From contig VZRS01014433.1 in the NCBI GenBank assembly GCA_013398055.1, forward strand, positions 19,836 through 83,835: a stretch of DNA of 64,000 bases, in the 5' to 3' direction. The translations under genes and the position numbers were made by a program. Positions 32,541 to 45,959 of the stretch are shown in pieces (the first letter of the stretch is position 1; each line of letters begins with the position of its first letter). Below the pieces are notes generated by a model, which worked only from the letters and a program-made list of their open reading frames with translations, was not told where the DNA came from and searched no databases. The stretch is from Ifrita kowaldi (lineage: Eukaryota; Chordata; Aves; Passeriformes; Cinclosomatidae).

Positions 32541-35500
32541 AGATTCACCCCCAGAAACAGCAGACCCCTGTCCTCACCCAGCAGGAGTTCCCACACTGAA
32601 AACCACCCCAGGCCACCTCTCCTGGACGTGGCTTTTCCACGCAAATACAGATCAAAACTTCTCTCTGCAGCTCAAGTGCTGTATTCCCAAATATCGTCTG
32701 CATTCACAACAACTGCAATTTACTCTTCGAAATAATCCACATTCATGCCAAGGGACTAAAAATGGGGGAAGAGAGTGGGAGCCATCCCAGGCAAAGCTGC
32801 TTTCCTGTCCAAAAACCCCAAGGAAACTCAGGAGAGGCAAAAAACTTCAGTTCCTTTAGGTTGCCCCCATTCTTGGCTCCTCTAGAAAGGGTCAGGGTGA
32901 AATTGATTCTACTGTAGCACTTTTCTGACATCCTTCCCTGCGGTGTGGAACAGCTCAGCTTTGCTTTGGGTCCTGCTGAATGGCAAAATTCTGCACGAGG
33001 GAAAGCAGGGATGAAGGATTAGGGTTTGGGTTTGTGCCTGCCATCTCATGCTCCGCTCCTGTAAGACTGCAGAAAGGAGTGAATCTCTGGGATTTGATTG
33101 CTTTAAGGATTATTTTTAGCTTCCCTCTCCTGTACCCCTGACTCTAAGCAAGAAAAGGGAAAGGATCACATCCTTGTCTTTCTTCTGCCAGCTGGCAACC
33201 CCTTGGCATCCCAAAATCCTCCACATTTTCCCTGAAATGTGTAGTTCCCCGTTAGGCTTGGACAGTGACCTTGGTCACCTGACCTGGATGCAGGACAAGA
33301 CTCAGAACCCGTGTGTGTGCAGAAAACCGAGGCTCTTCACCCCTCAGCCAGCTCTGGAGATCCACACGAGCCCAAGCTCCAAGCACAGGTTTGCTCGAGC
33401 GACAAGAGGAAAACGCTCCCTGACACGAGCCCGTTTGCAGCTGGCAGAAATTCCAGCCAGGAGGAGCAGGAGTGAGAACAAGAACTCTGCAGAGCCAGAC
33501 CTGTAACGCCAGTTGAACAGCACCCATGCACAGAGCTGAGCCTAAGGCTACACTCTCACTGCTCCCCAGATCCCCCTGGTTTATGCATTTCTTCCAAACT
33601 TTGATGAAGGATCTATTCCTCAGATCCAAATCCCTGCCTGCGGCAGCGCAGGACAGAGTGAAAGTTCCTTTCCGAGGCTGTTTGTGCTGTCCCACCCACT
33701 CCCCAGCCCCTGCCGGGAACATGGGTTTCTGCAAGCTCGTTCTTGTGCGAGGCAGAGCCCTGCAAAGGGCAGAAAATGCGCTTTGTTCCCAAGTTCTGCC
33801 TCGGCGAAGGCCGGCGGTGGAGTGAGAGGACGTGCCCAGGGAAACCTGGCTTCAAGCAGCCCTGCTTGCCACTGCCACATTCCCCGAGCCTTTTCCAGTC
33901 ATGCAAAGCCAGCAGGGAGGAGGCGAGGTGCTCCCAGGCACTGCTGGAAGCCACTGACCTGCCAGGGAAACGCCGGGGGCAGGAGGAATGAGAGGATTTA
34001 TTTGCAACCCCGGCTCCCAGCTCCCGCTGAGCCCCCGCACAGGCTCCCCTCCTCTGCCTCAGAACCAGCTACGTGACCTCAGCCGGGTCCCTCTTGTGCC
34101 ACCAGACTCTGCAGAGGGTGAGAAAAGACCAAACCCTTCAGGACAGGGACTGTCTCACACTGAGTTCCAGCCGGATTTCAAACCTGCCAATGCCCTGCCC
34201 AGCCGACCTGGGATCGCTTTTGAGGTAAAACCGTGCTGTTTGCAGAGCCCTGCTGCCAGCCGGCTGGGGAAGACCTTTGGGAAGGAGGAGGAACACCTTT
34301 TAGCTGCCTGGTGAGGCTGGAATGAAGGGGAACGAGCAGCAGATGAGCCCTGGCACCTCACAGAGCACAGCTCTGGCAGCTCCCAGCAGTTTGCCAGACC
34401 TGCAGCTGGCACAGACAGGCCAAGGGGTTTTCCTCTCCCTCCTCCCGAAGCTGGGAGGGAGCAGACACTTCCTTGCAGGCAGCACAGGGCCTCAGGCGGG
34501 TGTGCCAAGCTCGAGCTCACCCACAGCCCTCCCATCTGCCCTGCCAGCACAGAATTCCCAGCTGAGAGATGGAAAGCAATCGCCTTAAACCAGCTTGGAG
34601 TCCGAGTCCTGTGAAAGCAGAGCTCCCAAAAGGGAATTTCTATTGAAAGAGAGAGGCTTTAAGCAAGAGCCTTGGGACCACACCTGCTGCCAGGGACACC
34701 AGCACTCCCTGGGCTTCTTTCCATTCCAACTGCCCTGGGGGCATCTGTGCCACCCCTGCAGGCTGAACACACCGTGGTGACAAAAAACCAGTCCCAGGGA
34801 TAAACTGCACCCATGGAAGAAGGAATTGGAGTGGCCATGAACACAGCACCAGGAGCACAAACAGCAGGACACTGCAGCTGCATTCTCACACCCAGCTCCT
34901 TTGAACACCTCTGCTTTTAATTACACGTTTTCCATACTCCTCTGTTCTCCCCACCCCGTTCTGTGGCTCAAGGCTTGGACTGCTGAGGGGTTCCCAGGAT
35001 TGCTGCAGCCAGAGGAAACACCACCAGTGCCAGACTCCAGGTGTACTCCACACAAAAAGGAGGACAGATCCCCCCAGCTGCACAGCAAAGGGACAAACAC
35101 AGCGAGAGGCTCCTTTTGAAGAGGTGGCTTGGGAACGAGCAGCATCACAATTCATCTCAAGGCTCTACTGTTAAGTCACTTGAGAAAATTCAGCTCTCAA
35201 AGGTCTAAAAAGTTTCTTATTCAGACTCAGAGCTGGTTGAACACCCCACTTTGGCAGGGTGTTCCCAAAATGATACTCTACCAGAGAATACTCAAGCACA
35301 TTTCCCCCCACCCTCACACCCACAGCTGCTCTTACAGCACATTCCCATCTCCTGCAGCTCTCCAGACAGAGATACAGGACCCACTGATTAAACTTTGGAC
35401 AGCTTCCCCTAAGCACACTGCTTCAAAATCAGCTAAGAGGCAGCAATCAAAGCCATCTTCATTTCTAGCTTCAAAGAGGATACTCCAAACAAAAGGAAAC

Positions 35501-36479
35501 ACTTCAGTAAAGCGTGTATAAACAGGGAGCATCTGGTCTTTCCCCAGCAGCACTGAGCCTTGAGACAGAAATGCAAGAAAAAAGCTCCCAGTGAAGTCAG
35601 GTAATAAATAAAATGTCTTGTGTGGGTACAGCTCTTCCTTGGAGCCCCTTGAGTGTTTCTCTGCTTCTTCTACAGAGGCAAAGCCCCGTGGAGAGCAGCA
35701 CACACCTGGCTCAGCCCCTTGCATTCGTCTCAGCTCTTTGTTCTCTGGATCAGGCCCTGGAGGAGGCAGGAACCATCTGCTTCTCCAGGGATACAGATCC
35801 TGCAACTTAATGGAAATGCTCCTCTGGGTCAAGTGGCAGAGCCAACTGCTCTCTTAATGCAACCATCTTCATTTCGGGGAGGGAGGGGAATCAATTAAGA
35901 GCCCCTGAGCAGGGCAGGCTCCTGGTGAGCAGTCACCTGTCAGAGCTCACACCCAGCTTTTAGTGCGCCCGGGCCAGGCCTCCACCCCACTGCCTGCAAC
36001 AGCTCTGCTGCAACCTCTGCCTTCATCTGGAGGGCCCAGAAAGCTTAGGGGGAGGCTGCAGCCCCGCAGCAGCATTTGCTAAGCCAGCAGGAAAAGAGAA
36101 ATGCACTGACAGGGACAAAACATGTCTGTGAATAAGACAAATACGAGCAACAGAGCATAGCCACAAGAAAGAAGCTTCTCTCTGGACAGAGACTCTCTCC
36201 CCATCCGTGATATCCTGGGTGAGTATTTTTTTTTTGTTTAAAGTACTGACATCACAGAAGCTTCACAGCTTCATTTCTCCAGCTCCCTCACAATTCTCAC
36301 AGCTCACTTCCTATAAATTAGTGAAGGGATCCCTCTGCCTCTGTGAACCTGGAGATCTGCTGGACTGCAAATCAACTCTTTCACCTCTGGAGGGGCAGTT
36401 TGGAAGCACCTCTAAAAATAACTCACTCTGATTTTCTTCAAACCACCTAGAACTTCCTATGGTGCCCGATCAACCTTGT
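32541..36479. other. Unannotated stretch
   Basis: About 3.9 kb without a recognised exon, repeat family or RNA. An isolated consensus splice-donor-like word (ctgg/gtgagtatt, 36215-36225) followed by a T run was seen, but no supporting exon. Frames up to 166 codons have no domain. Confidence 0.4.
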
Positions 36480-36745
36480 CACAAAACTACAGCAATGGGT
36501 AAAAGTCCTGAGAGCACCGGGAGTGTTGCTACCTCCACTCCATCTTAATAACAGCAGTCTGGATGTGTATCTGAAAATTAACCAGCAATTAGCTCATGAA
36601 TTCAAATTATCTGTGCCTGTAGCCCAACTCTTGAAGCCACCTTTATTTTAAAAATGCTTTCAGCCCAGGCTGTTTCCAAACAGAACAGTAAATCACCGAT
36701 CTCACCAAGCAGAACTCATTTCGCAATTAATTCTCTCTTTCTGTG
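36480..36745. promoter_or_regulatory. Candidate noncoding element (CNE-like block m)
   Basis: Repeat-free AT-rich sequence with aaccagcaattagctcatga near 36580, ttcaaattatctgtgcc near 36600 and cgcaattaattc near 36722. Inferred regulatory texture. Confidence 0.3.
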
Positions 36746-37050
36746 GGACAAAGACTCTTTGCTCTAAGTCAGGAGATCAGAATGTGGCCTGCAGGGCTCG
36801 GAGCTTGGGTAACACCCAGAAGATACCAATACAGCCCTGCCATGAGCCTCATAAATAACAATGAGCATGGTAGAGGTGAGGAGATTGTTAGAGACACAGA
36901 GAGGCTCGGGTGTGCTAAGCACAGCAAAGCTGTGAAGTGTGTTAAGGGATTTCAAGGCGTGTTGGGATGGCTGAAATGCAATTATCCGGGCAGAGCAGAG
37001 GGCAGCACCTGCCTGAGCAGTGGTAGACGCCAGGCTTTTGGGATAGAGAG
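36746..37050. other. Unannotated stretch
   Basis: Mixed DNA leading into the CR1 fragment. No exon or RNA is recognised. Confidence 0.35.
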
Positions 37051-37140
37051 CAATCATGGCATGGTTTGGCTTGGAAGGGACCTGAAAGACTCTCCAGCTG
37101 CACCCCCCCGCCACAGGGAGAGGCACCTTCAGTGGAGGTT
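37051..37140 (-). mobile_element. CR1 LINE 3' end fragment
   Basis: Plus-strand sequence atcatggcatggtttggctt, then ggaagggacctgaaag, is the reverse complement of the avian CR1 tail. It continues into the ctccagctgcaccccc and caggga-ggcacctt region typical of the CR1 3' UTR. Only about 90 bp remain, severely 5'-truncated. Confidence 0.85.
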
Positions 37141-40102
37141 TCGTCCAATTCTTCATCCATGAGGGTTTAATTCAATTGAAGCCAAAAGGTTATTAAATAA
37201 AGCAACAGCAGATTATCAGGCCAAGGTGTGAAAACTGCTACAGCCTCTTCAGAGTAAACATCACAGAGGAGACAGAAGCAGAGAATGCAAAGGCAACAAA
37301 TGCCAGTGGAGAAACCAAACCCTCAACTCTTGTACAAGTGTGAAGCTCTCCCACCTTTTTCTCCAAGGAAGACCAGCTCAGAAACTGTCTTAATATTTCA
37401 CAGGCTTTCATAGTGAATGGAATCCATTTCTAAGCCAACACAACTGCAGTGTGATCACTCACACCTGTCTATATCCCCATTTCTAGATAAGAAATGCCGC
37501 TGAACTTGCTGTGTTGCAAAAGTGTTGCAAGAACTGACACCCACAGTTTCCAAGGGATACTCCCAAGCCACATTCAGTGCCTCAGGTGAAATTTCTGCTG
37601 TAAAGATGTGGGATTGTATTATTTTGGTTTGGGATTTTCCCCCTCTTCAAGGGGAGGAGGGATGGGGAGAGCAGTAGAAGACCAGAAATCAAGAAACCCT
37701 TGTGTCTGACAAATTAACAATACAAGAATTGCTGAACTGTCACAAATTCTACCCACTTATGAGCCCCTGAAGCAGCTACTGACTGGAAGTTGTGGGAGTT
37801 CAGTTGAAGAGACTAAACCAGAGCCTAAGACCTCACAATCAAAGTTTTTACTAATTTTTTTTTTTACCAAGATAAGCAACACTGTCCCAATATTTTGGGG
37901 GGAGAGACCCTGGCGTAGAAGCCGGGCAGTCAAACCTAAAGCTGCAATCCAAAGAACTGCTGACCTGACAGAGGAGCTCATGATGCACTCCCTGATGCAG
38001 CTGAAAACATTCCCAGGAGCATTTTCAGAAGCAGAACAGCTTCTGAATGAGCAGCCCAGACCCACTGGGCTGCTACAGAGAAACACAGGTGTGCTCCGAG
38101 GTCCTGGCCTGAAATCCCAGTTTATCCTGGTGAGCCAGGCCTTTCCCCACACTGAACCTTCTGGAATCATTGTTGTATCCTGGCTAGTGACTAAAACATT
38201 CATTCAGTGCATGGAAGACCCAAATTCAATCCCTTTCTGAGGGAAATTGTTAAACGCTGGCGTGGAGCTGCAGCCTCCCTGAGCTTTGTGGGGTTTGGGG
38301 GGATTTCCCCATCTCTGTCCTTCCCTCCCACTGAAGTCAATGAGCTTCCAGGGAAGTTAAAGGCAACAAATTTTAAGCCAACACCATTTTAACAGCAAAT
38401 CCTGACTAATGAAACAATAAATGTTCCTCAGTCTGCTCTGTTTAAACCTTCCTGCTTTCCCTGCACACCAAAACCAGACCTGAGCTGTCACTCAGGGCTC
38501 CGGTGCTTTCACCAGTGCCGCCCAGCTATGGGTGAAGGATTGCTCAAGTCCATTTAAGCTGCACCCCTCGGTAATTCCCACTGCAAGCCTGCATTGCCAT
38601 TACATGCCCAGCACAATCCATCAGGCTGGTGCTTCCAGCAGATTCATTCCAGCTCACAGAGAGAAGGAGGCTCTGAATTCCCTGGAGCACCTGCAGCTGG
38701 CCTCGGCCTCCCAGAGGATGTCTTCACTAATTGAAATTAAGACAATCATCAGACCATGGGTTTGATTGGAAATGCTGCTGAGTCTCACTCGCTTTCCCTC
38801 TCAACTCCCTCCCTCCCCATCCACAGAAGAGCAGAAAGTGCCTTAGTCCAACTCCCATTTTTGTTAAAAACAGACATTAGTCTTGTTTCCACTAAAACTT
38901 GAAAACCCAGACAGGAGTTTCAGCATTAGGCAGGATGTAAAGAAATCCACTTCTTGCCAGGACTTTGTGCTTCTCTAATAACTTCAAAAAAGCAAAAAAA
39001 AGCCCTGAATGCAGAGCCAAAACACACCACTTGGTCTCACATGGGATCTGATCAAACATCCAAAAGCATTTGAAATTCCAGGAAGGCAGAGCTTCCTCAT
39101 TCCTAAGGAATATACCAAAATGCACAGAAGGAATGAATTTATTCCATTCCATGCCCCTCATAGTCAGTGTAACCCAAAAGTGCCTCGATATTCCAGGCAC
39201 TTACCTGCAGTCTGTAGGAGACACAGGACACTGTTCAATTCAAAGATAATAAAACATTTGTTTGCTTGCAATTCAAAAGGGGTTTCAGGTCGATCTCCTC
39301 CAAAAGCCATAAATCTCCTCTAGCTAAAACAAACCATAGTCCTACATTTAAATTCTAGGAGTGAGCTCAAAAAGCAGAGGAATTTGCAAGCACCAGCCCT
39401 TTTCCTCCTTCCCAGCATCCCCTGTGGCCTTTGACAAGTCCCAAAACTCCACCTTTCAGGGGCAGAGGCACTTCTTGTCTTTCATTTGGGAAACGGTTTT
39501 TTGAAAGACATTTTGCTGCTGGTGTTTGCACAAGAGCATGCTAGGGCCGAAAAGGATCTGACCTGATCTCAAAAATGCTATTAAAAGGCAGGGATATTCC
39601 ATGCTTGGCTGGCTGACAGCCAGCACTCATCTGAAAGTCACCCTGAACACGCAGCTGGGTGGAGGAAGTCACTGATAAACAACCAGCTGATATCTGACAC
39701 AGACAGCTGAGTATCAGATCATGGCAAGCAGCACTGAGCACAGGAACAGTGAAAAAGGATGGAATTCTGGGCAGCTCAGGCACAAGAGACAAGCAGCACA
39801 TTGATCCTGGCTGCATCTCCCCCAAGGATCCTAAAATACCATCGCCCACCCTTCCTGAAAAAGCATCTTCCCGGTGCCAAAGGTGGTCCCACAGTATGGG
39901 CCTCCATCCAAAGGGGAAAGTCCTCCAAGGAGATAAGGCCTATCAGCTGCAAAAGGCACCAGCAGGGTCCCATGGAATGCCAAGGTGAAACAGGATGTTC
40001 AAACCCGGGGAGCTCAGGTGGGGATGAGTCCATAAATCCTCCTTTGGCAAGAGCCTGGGATGTGCCTCATCCCACACTGGGCACAACTCAGGGCGGGGGC
40101 AA
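37141..40102. other. Unannotated stretch
   Basis: About 3 kb of mixed DNA with short AT-rich patches and a T run at 37857-37866. No exon, repeat family or RNA is recognised. Frames up to 148 codons (37757-38203, minus) have no domain. Confidence 0.4.
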
Positions 40103-40125
40103 AGGACACTGTGAAAGGAAGCCAC
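40103..40125 (+). repeat. 23-bp dispersed direct repeat, copy 1
   Basis: The segment beginning aggacactgtgaaaggaagc recurs perfectly at 40311-40333, 208 bp away. The flanks are not obviously similar. Confidence 0.85.
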
Positions 40126-40310
40126 GATGATGAATCCAAGGGCTCATCCTGATGGGCAGGAATTAGCTCTGAGCTGCTGGTGGTATCCCTGAGCAGCCTT
40201 CCAATGCCAGGTTTTAGAGGAAGGCAGAAATAACCTTCAGTGTTCAGACTTTAAACACTTGGATGACGCAGCCTCCTCCTGGAGAGCAGGAGGAGCCACC
40301 TAAAATGAGA

Positions 40311-40333
40311 AGGACACTGTGAAAGGAAGCCAC
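40311..40333 (+). repeat. 23-bp dispersed direct repeat, copy 2
   Basis: Perfect copy of 40103-40125. Too short and isolated to be assigned to a mobile-element family. Confidence 0.85.
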
Positions 40334-40579
40334 TGGAATTTGTTCCAGGGGGAGGTTTAAACCCTCCCCACCCCAGCACTCCTCAGTGCAGGAGGAGGGA
40401 AAGCCAAGAGCAGAAAACTGAGAACAAGGCAAGGAGAGCTCTGTGAATTCAAACCGCTTTCGCAATCCTCAAATACTTCGGCTTCCCTGAGGATCCATCA
40501 TCCCTCTTCCAGACAAGCAGCAGGGAGGTGGTCTCCCCCTTCGGAAAGCTTTGGATGATAAGCAGCAGGAACGTTTTGT

Positions 40580-40850
40580 CTGAGCTTGAGGGACTGAGCG
40601 TTCCCACAGGATTCACGGATGGCAGCACTGAGCCAGAAGGATGCATTTAACAGTTGCTCAAGTTCTGGCACCTGCACGTATTTCCCTACGACAAAGTCCA
40701 ACACAGGCAGCCTTCAGATGTTGTGTAAATATTGTCAGCACTCTGGCAGAGCTCCCCTTTCTTATGATTTGTTTTACACAATCCCCGAGTGGTTCATAAA
40801 CACTAATTGTATCTCCCGACCCCTCTAAACGAGCTGCGAGCGCTCCGCCC
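40580..40850. promoter_or_regulatory. Candidate noncoding element (CNE-like block n)
   Basis: Repeat-free sequence with tgtgtaaatattgtcagcac near 40720, cataaacactaattgtatct near 40794 and a short CpG-bearing end (cgagctgcgagcgctccgcc, 40828-40848). The mix of homeodomain- and forkhead-type words with CpGs is enhancer-like. This is inference. Confidence 0.3.
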
Positions 40851-43800
40851 AGGAGGAAGCAAAGGCAGAGTGAGGTTCTGCTTCCCACCAAGGTGAGCGG
40901 GCTGGGGGAGTTTTCCCTCCTCCCACACATGAGGCCACTACCTGACAGGAGGTGACATTTAATGGGATTTAGCACTGTTGCCACCTCAAACATGATTTAA
41001 GGTTTCCAGAGCAACGGGCTGAACCCTGAGCCCAGCGTGAGGAGCTGCTCAGTGACAGCTGAATTTCTCCCCAACACAGAGGGAGCTTCACTTCCAGCAT
41101 CTTGCCATGAGCTGTTCCACTCAGCTCCTCACACTGTGGATGGAGTTCCTGGGCCATGGATCCTCTCCCAGATCTTGCAGATATCTTCAAAGCAGGAACA
41201 GTATAACCAGTTCTGTCCCGGCACAGAGATTTCTCCTTTGTGTTTTGCCCCACAAGGCTGAAGACATCACCTGGGTCCAGATTTCCTTAAAGACTCTTCT
41301 GTCAATTCCTGTGAGCTTGCCAGGCCTCTTGGAGTGCCAGCAAATATCAAAAGAACCAAGAGCACCACAAATGAGGTGGGAGCTCAGGAGAGCACTCCCA
41401 GAATTTCCATGGGAGCACTGAGTCTGTGCAAAGCTTTCATTTTATGATTCATGACTGATTTGCAAAAGAGCAGCAATAAATCCCAGCTTCCAGAAGTCAC
41501 TTTGGTGCAGAGCACTCCTCTGTTTTCCATCACCCACTGCTGAATGTAGAGCTGGGTGTTGTTTTTCACAGTGATGGGTGTTGTGAAGATGAACTGAGAG
41601 ATTAAACACAAAAACATTTGAAGGGAAGATAAATGGACACGATATCCTTGGCAAAGAGCAAGGCCTCAAGTCTTAACAATGTTTCTTCATCACCTGGAAA
41701 AGGATGTTTCAACAGCTGGAGACAAGTGGAACATGACCAGCTAAGCTCCTTCCCTTCCCCTGGAGCCCAGGGAAGCAGCAGGGAGCACTGCAAAACCACA
41801 TCAGCTCACACCAGACACGCTGCCCACTACAGAAGGCATTTCAGAGCCAGCGGAGCGTGCTGAGGATCTGCATTCTGACATGAAACCAGCCCTAAAGAGA
41901 GGCTCAGAGGCAGCTCTGCTGAAAGGAAAACAAAACTATTGATTTTTGCCGAGCCTCGACAATTTCCACAGCAGCTCGCCATCCCAGCTTCAGACAATAA
42001 ACCAGGAACAAGCTGCCACTGACAGGGAACACAGCCACAGCTCCCAGGCGAGCTCCAGTGCCAGCACTGCCAGGATATTTTAACTCCCAGAAGGAGCTCC
42101 TTTCAAACTCCAGCACAATCCAAGCATGGAAGACTCCACAAGCCAGGAGGAAGGCTGGGATGGCATCTAGGTTTGCAAAAAGCCTTCAAAACACACCTTG
42201 AAGGGAATTAAAGCTCACCCAAGGCTCCTTATTTGAGGAGCTCTGACGAAAATGCAACAATACCCTAAATTTGCTGCTGACTCCCTCAGTCATTTGCACT
42301 CCTGATCCCATTTTCCCTCTGATCCCAGTGTTTTGGAAGCAGCCCTAAAGCCTCCCAGCAGCTGATGTGGCTGAGGACTCAAAACCAGCATGTGCCATGA
42401 AGGCAGCAGCCCTTCAGCACTGCCTGGGACAGGACGAGGAATTCGTCAGGAATCACCGCAGCATTCCCATTCCCTCCCATATTTACCAGTCAGCTGCACT
42501 CAGCCATGGGCAGCAATTCACGGCCTCTCCACCCCCTCCAGCCACATTTCCCAGCACCTCCTGCATCCCAGCCCTTCCTCCTCTTCCCACACGATGGCAA
42601 ACCCCGTGAAGGACGAGGAGGGTTTATCATTTATGGCCCTGCAATGCCTCTTAGGGACAAGAGTCTGCCACAACAGGCAAGTTCTGCACCATTAACCGGG
42701 GCTGGGAGCTCTCTAGAGACACTTGCCCCAAAATGTAGAGGTAAAATACACCTAGTTCAGCTGAGAGTGACTTAAAAATAGTCTAAGCCACCAGAGAGTG
42801 TTATGTCTGTAACAGAGGTGAAATTCCATATGCTACAAAATTTGTTCCCCAAAAAAAACTGTTTTAGAGTGGGAGGAATTCCTTTCTACAGGAACAGGTT
42901 ACACCTAAACAAGCTTGAGTAAGAGGGAAAAGGGACAAACAACTTCAGCCTCACAGCAAAGCACAGCTGACAGGAGTTAAATACCAGCATTTGGGCATCA
43001 AAATCCACAAACGTTTGCTGTGCTCTGACATGAAAGCACCAGGACTTGGGGCAGAGGTTATATTTTTATTATGCCTGGCACAAAAAAAACCCACTCCACT
43101 CTGCAATAGCATGAGAAAGATGTTTAACAAGAGCAAGAAGCCAGGACAGACTGCTTGCATCAGATCCATCTCAGGGGCGCGCTGAACCGCTGAACACAAA
43201 ATTTGCATCCTGAGTTTCTTAATATTCACTTTATGGTCAAACTGAATAAACCCCACGGATTTTCTGCTGCTACCCACAGTGGTCTGGAATAAAAGGCTGT
43301 GCCAGCTCAGCAGGCAGACTCCAGCTGGGTTCAGGGTGAAGCATGTGCACACCACTTTGCTCTGTAATTGGAGTTGTTTGTGGCATTGCACCTTACATCA
43401 GGATTAGACTCCTAAATTCCAAGCTTAGGCTTTGCTAGCAAGCCTTGCCTTACTTGTGGCAACAACCTCCCTTTACTCAGCACAAAGAGGAATTTGGAAA
43501 AGGCACCAAGGAGAAGACGGCAAGCCTGAGGAGGTCCAGCTACTGTGGGAAAAGTGAGATTTCGACTCTTCCAGCCACACACATCCAACCTTTCAGTGCC
43601 AGCAATGCAAGCTGTGGGCTGAAAAATCCCAGTTCAGCTTTGCTTTCCACCTGCCACTTCCAGACAAATAACAACACACACTGAGATTGACAAGAAATAG
43701 CATCCTCTTGTTTCTGTGTTGGAATCATGAAGCAGAAAAGCTTTAAAGCATCTTGAGAACAGAATCACAATAAACAGAGGGTGTGGGGGAGGAATATTTT

Positions 43801-44839
43801 CAAGGCACACAGAACTGGGTTTTGTCAACTCTCTTTTCTGAAAGATACCTTGCAAAATCCATAAAAAATCATGAACCATGACCTTACTTTGTCCCTTGAA
43901 CCCAGCCTGCCTGGAATGTTGAACACTTAGATTTGGGTCCAGACAGGAGCCAGCAGAGCCAAACTGATGGAGAAGAGTTTCGATTGGTGACAAGAAGAGT
44001 TTCTAAGCTTTTGCCAATTAATGCAAAGCCTCGGAGGGGCGGCTCTGCTCTGATGGCATCCCTCGAGAACAGGGGCTGCATCCTGCACTGGCTGGGTGGA
44101 AGCAAAGCTGCTCCTGGCCTGGGGAAACGCTCATTTCTGATTCTGCTCAGCCCAAGCAGCTGGGACAAAGCAAACGAACTTCTCAGAGGAAGATGCAAGA
44201 TACCCCCTTGCTTTCCCTCACTCCTTGCAAAAGGCAATCTTTAGTACTTGCTGCTCACACCCCAAGCCAGAGCACAGAGTAACCGAGGCAAAACCATGGC
44301 CAGAGCTTGGCTCAAACACCGGGAAGGGAATCCTGGCGCTGTGGACCCAGACCAGGCTGCAAACACAGCCCAGCTCCATGCGGGAACAATGGTTTGAAAG
44401 CTCTGCATCAAAAAGCTGCTTTACACCTGCTGTTTGTCCCTCTCTGGAAATGAAACAACCGCCCAGGCTGGGAGGCAGGTCTCCATCCTCAGAGCAATCT
44501 GACAGATTTGTTTTCTCTGCCTTTCCTGCAGGACACAAAGGGACATGTGGCTTGTGGCATCGTTCAGCCTTCAAAAGCTTCCCCACCACTGCAAATTAAT
44601 TAATCTCAAGGAAGGAAGAGCACACCAAAACAAAGCAGGCTCTAAGCAGAAATGCTGCCTCCAGGGAAGCTCTGTTGCCTCCTTCTCCTGCCTCCTCCAT
44701 CTTATCCCTCCATAAAATCCTGCTTCAAGTCCCGACAAGCAGCGCTTTGAATGTTCTGAGCTGCACAAAGCAGCAGGGTACACGTGCTCCAGAGCCACAG
44801 CTGCCCCATCTCCTCCCAGTCCCTCCCCTGTGCACCTCT
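40851..44839. other. Unannotated stretch
   Basis: About 4 kb of mixed DNA. No exon, repeat family or RNA is recognised. Frames up to 146 codons (42951-43391, minus) have no domain. Confidence 0.4.
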
Positions 44840-45320
44840 GTTCACCCCAATTTCCAGGACACTAATTTAATGAAGATTAATGAGTACCCTCCAAACACGC
44901 ACCGTGCGCTGTTTCTGGAAAAGAAGCATCACGTCATTTTCATATTAAAGGAGCATTTTTCCCCACCCTGAGCACGTGAAGTTGAAATGCTGCTTAGCAC
45001 TGGGTGCCTGTTCCATTAAGCCAGGGAAATTACTCCAAGCTCCACTTAAAAAGAGGAACAACTCTGATTTTTCCATGTGTTTTTCCCAGAAACAGCTGCA
45101 TGTGCAAGACTGCTGTAGGGTGTTAAGAGGCTGCAGAGCTAGGGATAACCCTTTAAATAACATCAGATGGTTTATCTTGTCAGAATAAGATAAACACACA
45201 GCAGCTAATACATTAATATTTATCTTTGCCAAGTGTTTGTTGATCATCAATAGTATTACAAACTGGCTATTCAGATTATGCTCCAAAGTTGACTGAAATT
45301 GCCAAAAAATTCATGGATTT
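44840..45320. promoter_or_regulatory. AT-rich candidate enhancer block (CNE-like block o)
   Basis: Nearly 500 bp of AT-rich, repeat-free DNA with dense motif words: cactaatttaatgaagatta near 44860, cagatgg (E-box) at 45164, a GATA inverted repeat at 45170-45195, and cattaatatttatctttgcc near 45211. Frames across it are short and domain-free. This is among the clearest enhancer-like blocks of the window, but conservation was not tested. Confidence 0.45.
45170..45195. promoter_or_regulatory. Inverted repeat of GATA-type sites (9-bp arms, 8-bp loop)
   Basis: Arms GTTTATCTT (45170-45178) and AAGATAAAC (45187-45195) are exact reverse complements around an 8-bp centre. Each arm contains an AGATAA-type GATA site, and an E-box CAGATG ends at 45169. 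The order and spacing do not match the classic TAL1-GATA composite (E-box about 9 bp before GATA on the same strand). Confidence 0.4.
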
Positions 45321-45959
45321 CCCAGCATATAGCACGGGGGAGGGGAAGAAAAGAACTGAGACGAGCTATTTATCAGCCAAGCTGTGTGTAACTGCAGATC
45401 TGAAACTCCTCATTGTCTAAGTGAGCTTAGACCATTCTTACCCTGGTCCCAGAGGCAAAGCAGCTTAAGCTGCGCTTTATCAGGGTTAGAGAAGCTGCTG
45501 CACATCAGATCCTCAGCCTTGAAGTGGTGGTTACAGCACCTTTAGGACTGTCTGTCCACTCCAGCATCTGGGGGCTTGCAGGGAACATGACTTGGCTTTT
45601 AGGACATCCTAGAACTTCTTCCCCTCACTTTGACTCCATCCCGACTCTAACACTTCCAAAGGCTCCTGCACCTTGCACCATTACTAGATGGAGGACTAAA
45701 GAACAGGAAATTCCCTAGATTTTTGCTCGAATTTCTTGCATATCCCCTTGCCTTGAAGGTACTTTGCTCTTTAGCCCACAGTCACTGGCCCAGCTCTGGG
45801 GTTATTGGCCAGATTTGCCTCTTTCTGCTTGAAGAGGCAGGAATTTGCCCTCTTCCCCCAGTTCTGGATCAATCCCACACTTAGCCACAGGGAAAAAAAA
45901 GTCTTTGCAATCTGCAACAACTTCATGATTTAGGACACAAAGCCTTGTTTGACTAAATC
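45321..45959. other. Unannotated stretch
   Basis: Mixed DNA between two candidate elements. No exon, repeat family or RNA is recognised. Confidence 0.35.

Noticed and set aside
33018..33036. Telomere-like words (ttagggtttgggtttg)
   Set aside because: Fewer than two near-units. Not an interstitial telomeric array.
36215..36225. Isolated consensus splice donor (ctgg/gtgagtatt)
   Set aside because: No coherent upstream exon or open frame ends there, and single donor-like words are common by chance.
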